This document shows positions 23,650-25,638 of a DNA stretch of 25,638 nucleotides, in pieces. A program made the position numbers and the translations under genes. How positions within the stretch are numbered: position 1 is the first letter of the stretch; each line of letters begins with the position of its first letter. This DNA is from a virus: positions 1 to 25,638 of IMG/VR virus record IMGVR_UViG_3300008450_003920, one strand, 5' to 3'. Under the pieces are notes generated by a model. It was not told the DNA's origin. It saw only the letters and a list, made by a program, of their open reading frames with translations, and ran no database searches.

Positions 23650-23973
23650 TTATTCATCTGATTTCTTCTTCTTCACTGTGACGTTACCTGCGTTACCGCG
23701 TTTGGCCCAACGGCCAGTGGCTGTAACATAGTAATCTTCTTTTGAGTGTGTGCTAGGATGGAAAATGTTCTCATCATAGTACACGGTATTATTTAACACT
23801 TTTGAATTGCTGTGTACAAAATGTTCCAGCATTGCTACTTGTGCCAAACTCAGAGGATGAACACTTTGAGCCAATTCAAGTATGCGTCTGTGTGTGACAG
23901 CCGTGGTGTCTAAACTCTTGCCTTGTGTGGCTTTGAGTAATGCCATATGCTGTAGGGCCCAATGTGTTCTCAT
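23650..23973 (-). CDS. Hypothetical protein, 107 aa
   Basis: From ATG 23973 to 23650. MRTHWALQHMALLKATQGKS is followed by LDTTAVTHRRILELAQSVHP, then a central LAQVAMLEHFVHSNSKVLNN and a basic end NVTVKKKKSDE. Largely helical, His- and Lys-rich, with WAKRGNAG near the end. It starts 17 bases beyond the T-run of the terminator and has only a weak ribosome site; M10 is an alternative start. No family recognised. Placed between the early-type genes and the terminase, it could be a DNA-binding accessory or terminase helper, but that is a guess. Confidence 0.6.
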   Translation of the reverse strand: MRTHWALQHMALLKATQGKSLDTTAVTHRRILELAQSVHPLSLAQVAMLEHFVHSNSKVLNNTVYYDENIFHPSTHSKEDYYVTATGRWAKRGNAGNVTVKKKKSDE

Positions 23974-23989
23974 CGCTAATATTTAACCT

Positions 23990-24022
23990 AAAAAAAAGCA
24001 CCATGCTGTTAAACATGGTGCT
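23990..24022 (-). terminator. Rho-independent terminator ending the early-type transcript
   Basis: On the minus strand AGCACCATG (24022-24014) and CATGGTGCT (24005-23997) form a perfect 9-bp stem around an 8-base loop, directly followed by a run of eight T. It lies about 78 bases past the stop of the 116-aa gene. Confidence 0.92.
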
Positions 24023-24053
24023 GAGTCAGAGGAGTTAATTATGAGATCACATT

Positions 24054-24076
24054 GTGGGCTTTTGACTAGAGCCCAC
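24054..24076 (-). other. Second hairpin in the 3' untranslated region
   Basis: A perfect 7-bp stem, GTGGGCT (24076-24070 on the minus strand) with AGCCCAC (24060-24054), closed by a 9-base loop, sits between the 116-aa gene stop and the terminator. It has no T-run, so it is more likely a stabiliser or regulator of the 3' end than a terminator. Confidence 0.6.
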
Positions 24077-24099
24077 CAACTAGGTCCTTGGAGACAACC

Positions 24100-24450
24100 T
24101 TATGCCGCAGGATTGAGGTCGATCCTGTACTTGTGCAATTCATCGTAGTACGCTGTTTCAAGTTCATCAGCATCTGTAACGCCCTCAACTTGAAGTTGAT
24201 CTACGCGAGCAGCCGCACATTCAGCAGCCTGTTCAAACTGGCGGATGCGTTCTTCAAGTGTGGTAGCCGGCTTATATGTGTGCTGGCTCACCTCAGGACG
24301 CAGTTCTAGTAGTCGATCCACAACGCTGATGTTAGCATCAGTGTCTGCGTCAGCATCAAAAAGAATACGCATCATCATTGTGGCCATTTCTTCTACCTTG
24401 CGTTCGCGGGGCAAATTTGAAAATTCATTAGTAAAGTATCGGGTCTGCAT
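24100..24450 (-). CDS. Early-type hypothetical protein, 116 aa
   Basis: Start set at ATG 24450, preceded by TTGGAGACTTAGAC; an upstream in-frame ATG at 24480 lies in the leader hairpin loop and would add MLLHTLGDLD. The protein begins MQTRYFTNEFSNLPRERKVE, has an acidic middle (ILFDADADTDANISVVDRLL) and a long charged helix (TLEERIRQFEQAAECAAARV), ending DELETAYYDELHKYRIDLNP. No family recognised. It is driven by its own sigma-70 promoter (24494-24521) and is followed by a strong terminator, so it probably forms a short transcript, alone or as the last gene of the early run. Confidence 0.75.
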   Translation of the reverse strand: MQTRYFTNEFSNLPRERKVEEMATMMMRILFDADADTDANISVVDRLLELRPEVSQHTYKPATTLEERIRQFEQAAECAAARVDQLQVEGVTDADELETAYYDELHKYRIDLNPAA

Positions 24451-24469
24451 GTCTAAGTCTCCAAGTGTG

Positions 24470-24487
24470 TGTAGCAACATCGCTACA
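24470..24487 (-). promoter_or_regulatory. Leader stem-loop of promoter cassette copy 1
   Basis: TGTAGC-GATGTT-GCTACA: a perfect 6-bp stem with a 6-base loop, starting at the predicted transcription start. Identical to 25134-25151. It precedes the TTGGAGA ribosome site. Confidence 0.8.
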
Positions 24488-24493
24488 TTTATA

Positions 24494-24521
24494 ATAATAA
24501 CATCTTTTACGATGTTGTCAA
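24494..24521 (-). promoter_or_regulatory. Sigma-70 promoter, cassette copy 1
   Basis: TTGACA (24521-24516), a 16-base spacer and TATTAT (24499-24494), then TATAAATGTAGCG. The spacer holds a dyad ACATC-GTAAAA-GATGT not found in the other copies. The distance from -35 to the shared AAATGTAGCG is the same (25 bases) in all three cassettes. Confidence 0.85.
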
Positions 24522-24539
24522 CCTTTTTATGCGGCTTCT

Positions 24540-24746
24540 TTAGAAAATACCCTGTAAACTTTTGGATTCAATATCATTAAGTTCTCGCCGGATAATATAG
24601 GCAGGTATTCGCGTGCAAAGTCCAACATCCTTAGCACGGGACAACATACCTGCTTCTTCTATAGATATGTCATCAACGAATTTTGTATATTCATTTTCAT
24701 TAGCAATTGCTTTATAATCGTTAATCAATTGAGTAAGATTACGCAT
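24540..24746 (-). CDS. Early-type hypothetical protein, 68 aa
   Basis: Start set at ATG 24746 with TTGGAGAATGAA upstream rather than a TTG eight codons earlier. MRNLTQLINDYKAIANENEY is followed by TKFVDDISIEEAGMLSRAKD and VGLCTRIPAYIIRRELNDIE. Mostly helical and charged. No recognised family. It has its own promoter (24795-24822) and leader hairpin, and is followed by the next promoter within 20 bases of its stop, so each gene of this module can be expressed separately. Confidence 0.75.
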   Translation of the reverse strand: MRNLTQLINDYKAIANENEYTKFVDDISIEEAGMLSRAKDVGLCTRIPAYIIRRELNDIESKSLQGIF

Positions 24747-24763
24747 TTCATTCTCCAAGTTTC

Positions 24764-24787
24764 GTAACAAGCACTATTGCTCGCTAC
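24764..24787 (-). promoter_or_regulatory. Leader stem-loop of promoter cassette copy 2
   Basis: GTAGCGAGCA-ATAG-TGCTTGTTAC: a 10-bp stem that uses two G-U pairs and a 4-base loop. The loop sequence differs from the other two copies, but a hairpin is kept at the same place, which suggests that the structure matters more than the sequence. Confidence 0.75.
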
Positions 24788-24794
24788 ATTTACT

Positions 24795-24822
24795 ACTATA
24801 CGCTCTTTGCACTAAATGTCAA
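24795..24822 (-). promoter_or_regulatory. Sigma-70 promoter, cassette copy 2
   Basis: TTGACA (24822-24817), a 16-base spacer and TATAGT (24800-24795), followed by AGTAAATGTAGCG as in copy 3. Upstream, alternating A and T tracts (24823-24860) could act as an UP element. Confidence 0.88.
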
Positions 24823-24871
24823 CCACTTTTTTCAAAAAAGATGAAAAAAGATTTCTTTTAGAATCAAGAGG

Positions 24872-24898
24872 TTACGCAACCTGAAGTAGATTGCGTAA
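24872..24898. repeat. Inverted repeat TTACGCAA / TTGCGTAA
   Basis: Two perfect 8-base arms (24872-24879 and 24891-24898) with an 11-base loop lie between the 52-aa gene and promoter copy 2. Part of the left arm can also form a smaller hairpin (GGTT-ACGC-AACC), so two conformations are possible. No T-run follows on the minus strand. The stretch 24823-24956 holds no gene. Confidence 0.55.
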
Positions 24899-24942
24899 GT
24901 TGTTGATTTTGGGGGGCTTTTTTGTATATTTGTTCACGGGAG

Positions 24943-24965
24943 GTGGCGTATTGCGTTTACGCCAC
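24943..24965 (-). repeat. Inverted repeat over the stop codon of the 52-aa gene
   Basis: GTGGCGTA / TACGCCAC, 8 bp perfect with a 7-base loop that includes the end of the stop codon. No T-run follows on the minus strand, so it is not a classical terminator. It may protect the mRNA 3' end. Confidence 0.5.
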
Positions 24966-25115
24966 AACCGCATTCTGCATCTTTTCTGCTACAATGCGCT
25001 TCAAGTATGTGAATGGTACAGCATACAATCGCTGTAGTTCTGCTTGTGTAACTACAATACCATTACGCTCACAATGGTCCAAATACGCTTTTACAACTTT
25101 GATCTTGCTGTTCAT
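24957..25115 (-). CDS. Early-type small protein, 52 aa
   Basis: From ATG 25115 with ATTGGAGACCTTAA upstream to TAA 24957. MNSKIKVVKAYLDHCERNGI is followed by VVTQAELQRLYAVPFTYLKR and IVAEKMQNAVVA. The layout (helix, VTQAELQRLYAVPFTYLKRI) resembles a small helix-turn-helix, so a DNA-binding regulator is possible, but the match is by eye. Its own promoter (25158-25185) and leader hairpin precede it. Confidence 0.75.
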   Translation of the reverse strand: MNSKIKVVKAYLDHCERNGIVVTQAELQRLYAVPFTYLKRIVAEKMQNAVVA

Positions 25116-25133
25116 TTAAGGTCTCCAATTGAG

Positions 25134-25151
25134 TGTAGCAACATCGCTACA
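25134..25151 (-). promoter_or_regulatory. Leader stem-loop of promoter cassette copy 3
   Basis: TGTAGC-GATGTT-GCTACA, identical over all 18 bases to 24470-24487, located at the predicted 5' end of the mRNA and followed by a TTGGAGA ribosome site. Confidence 0.8.
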
Positions 25152-25157
25152 TTTACT

Positions 25158-25185
25158 ACTATACAGGATTTTGGGCATATGTCAA
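25158..25185 (-). promoter_or_regulatory. Sigma-70 promoter, cassette copy 3
   Basis: TTGACA (25185-25180), a 16-base spacer and TATAGT (25163-25158), followed by AGTAAATGTAGCGATG. A short A-tract and GG precede the -35 box, as in the other two copies. Confidence 0.88.
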
Positions 25186-25213
25186 CCTTTTTTTGTGTTG
25201 TTTTTTCACAACG

Positions 25214-25229
25214 CTGTATATCCATACAG
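25214..25229. repeat. Inverted repeat CTGTAT-ATCC-ATACAG
   Basis: A 6-bp perfect dyad in the 77-base gap between promoter copy 3 (minus strand) and the plus-strand gene. Its placement between divergent transcription units suggests an operator. No recognised regulator motif. Confidence 0.5.
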
Positions 25230-25248
25230 TACCAAACCTTACCAAACC
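25230..25248 (+). repeat. Tandem repeat of TACCAAACC with 10-base period
   Basis: TACCAAACC occurs at 25230-25238 and again at 25240-25248, directly after the dyad at 25214-25229 and upstream of the plus-strand gene. A 10-base period places both copies on one face of the helix, as for a cooperative binding site. Confidence 0.55.
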
Positions 25249-25262
25249 AATAAATATTACCT

Positions 25263-25415
25263 ATGACCCCATTTGAAATACGCTTAGAATTACTAAAACT
25301 AGCACGAGACATACTTCAGGCTCGATCGAACAAACCTGAAGATATGCCCAGTAGCAGTGAAATTATTTTGGAAGCGGAACGTCTTAATCAATTTGTCAGC
25401 AACAAAGCAGTTTAA
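25263..25415 (+). CDS. Conserved marine-phage type small protein, 50 aa
   Basis: The only credible plus-strand gene: ATG 25263 to TAA 25413-25415. It begins MTPFEIRLELLKLARD and continues with SSSEIILEAERLNQFVSN, a helical protein. Small proteins starting MTPFEIRLELLKxAxD are, to my recollection, frequent in marine T4-like phages and of unknown function. The ribosome site is poor, and AATAAATATT lies directly before the ATG, so translation may depend on an AU-rich leader. The last 4 bases overlap the end of the convergent minus-strand gene. Confidence 0.75.
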   Translation: MTPFEIRLELLKLARDILQARSNKPEDMPSSSEIILEAERLNQFVSNKAV

Positions 25416-25638
25416 AGCACAGTAATCTTTAGTGCGGTGTAACCCCGTGTGGTCTTGGTGTTCTTGCTGAACCAACGATTGTCCACACCCATGTCACGCA
25501 GTTTCTGTTCCATTGCCTTAGCATCCAAACTCTCACGGTCTGCTACTGTGTATACCGTTGCGGCGTGTCCATCTTGTTCATAGCGGCCATTACCCAAGCC
25601 TTTGATTTCTTCTGCCAACATCTTTTCAATATTCTGCA
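25412..25638 (-). CDS. Hypothetical protein, 5' end outside window
   Basis: The frame is open to the right edge (upstream residues QNIEK precede the first Met at 25621), and no ribosome site lies before that Met, so the start is probably outside the window. The visible part is MLAEEIKGLGNGRYEQDGHA, then VADRESLDAKAMEQKLRDMG and a C-terminal YTALKITVL strand. It looks like a small alpha/beta protein; no family recognised. Ends convergently with the plus-strand gene, overlapping by 4 bases. Confidence 0.65.
   Translation of the reverse strand, partial: QNIEKMLAEEIKGLGNGRYEQDGHAATVYTVADRESLDAKAMEQKLRDMGVDNRWFSKNTKTTRGYTALKITVL

Noticed and set aside
24041-24148. Plus-strand 35-codon ORF with AGAGGAG before its ATG
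   Set aside because: A good ribosome-like site, but no promoter, it overlaps the 116-aa gene and looks like antisense; chance is more likely.
24911-24923. GGGGGGCTTTTTT as a plus-strand terminator
   Set aside because: A G-run followed by T-run without any matching C-run upstream; no stem can form.
1-25638. CRISPR array, integrase, insertion sequence or tRNA genes
   Set aside because: None was visible: no regular spaced repeats, no recombinase motifs and no tRNA-like clover-leaf.

Overview
This window is a block of a tailed double-stranded DNA phage genome, most likely a siphovirus with a lambda-like tail. It has moderate-to-low GC, densely packed genes and almost everything on the minus strand. 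The order along the minus strand, from high to low coordinates, is: small early-type genes, small terminase, large terminase, small ORFs, portal, scaffold, major capsid, connectors, tail tube, tail chaperone with a -1 frameshift, tape measure, tail hub and tip proteins, adhesins. The structural proteins are rich in Asn, Ser, Thr and Gly. Several small proteins have the style of marine T4-like cyanophages and pelagiphages: the WDRIFG-motif microproteins, a 57-aa coiled coil containing LTQADIVKTLEQELAKAQNE, and a plus-strand 50-aa protein starting MTPFEIRLELLKLARD. A marine bacterial or picocyanobacterial host is therefore plausible, but this is inference; the sequence contains no direct host marker. 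No integrase, tRNA, CRISPR array or insertion sequence was seen.

Layout. 25638-24957: the edge of an early module, with a partial minus-strand gene, one convergent plus-strand gene and a 52-aa gene. 24957-24100: two further small genes. The three minus-strand genes here (24957, 24540, 24100) each carry a copy of one promoter-leader cassette: TTGACA, a 16-base spacer, TATAGT or TATTAT, a stem-loop near the predicted 5' end of the mRNA, then a TTGGAGA ribosome site. The last of them is followed by a clear intrinsic terminator at 23990-24022. 23973-21740: a gene of unknown function, a 171-base non-coding block rich in inverted repeats (candidate packaging site or structured RNA), then both terminase subunits. 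21738-20509: seven very short, mostly overlapping genes. 20431-15282: portal with a C-terminal four-cysteine motif, scaffold, capsid, two connector/terminator proteins and tail tube. 15265-15240: a perfect hairpin. 15221-11587: two overlapping small ORFs, the G/GT-type chaperone pair with a lambda-type GGGAAAG slip site and downstream stem-loop, an HK97 gp10-like protein and the tape measure. 11587-1: hub/tip proteins, a GNAT-type acetyltransferase, a J-like tip protein, a fibre-assembly chaperone-like protein, a beta-propeller adhesin and a very large tail fibre that runs off the left edge.

How the genes work together. The terminases would cut and pump DNA through the portal into a shell built from capsid and scaffold. 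The connector and terminator proteins join head and tail. The tail tube polymerises around the tape measure, with the frameshifted chaperone as assembly factor. The hub, tip and fibre proteins form the host-recognition end. The early module appears to be transcribed by the host sigma-70 polymerase. The late genes may use a T4-late-like ATAAATA element, a weaker inference from three sites. The best candidates for something undescribed are the repeated promoter-hairpin cassette, the structured block upstream of the small terminase gene, and the iron-sulfur-like Cys motif in the portal.
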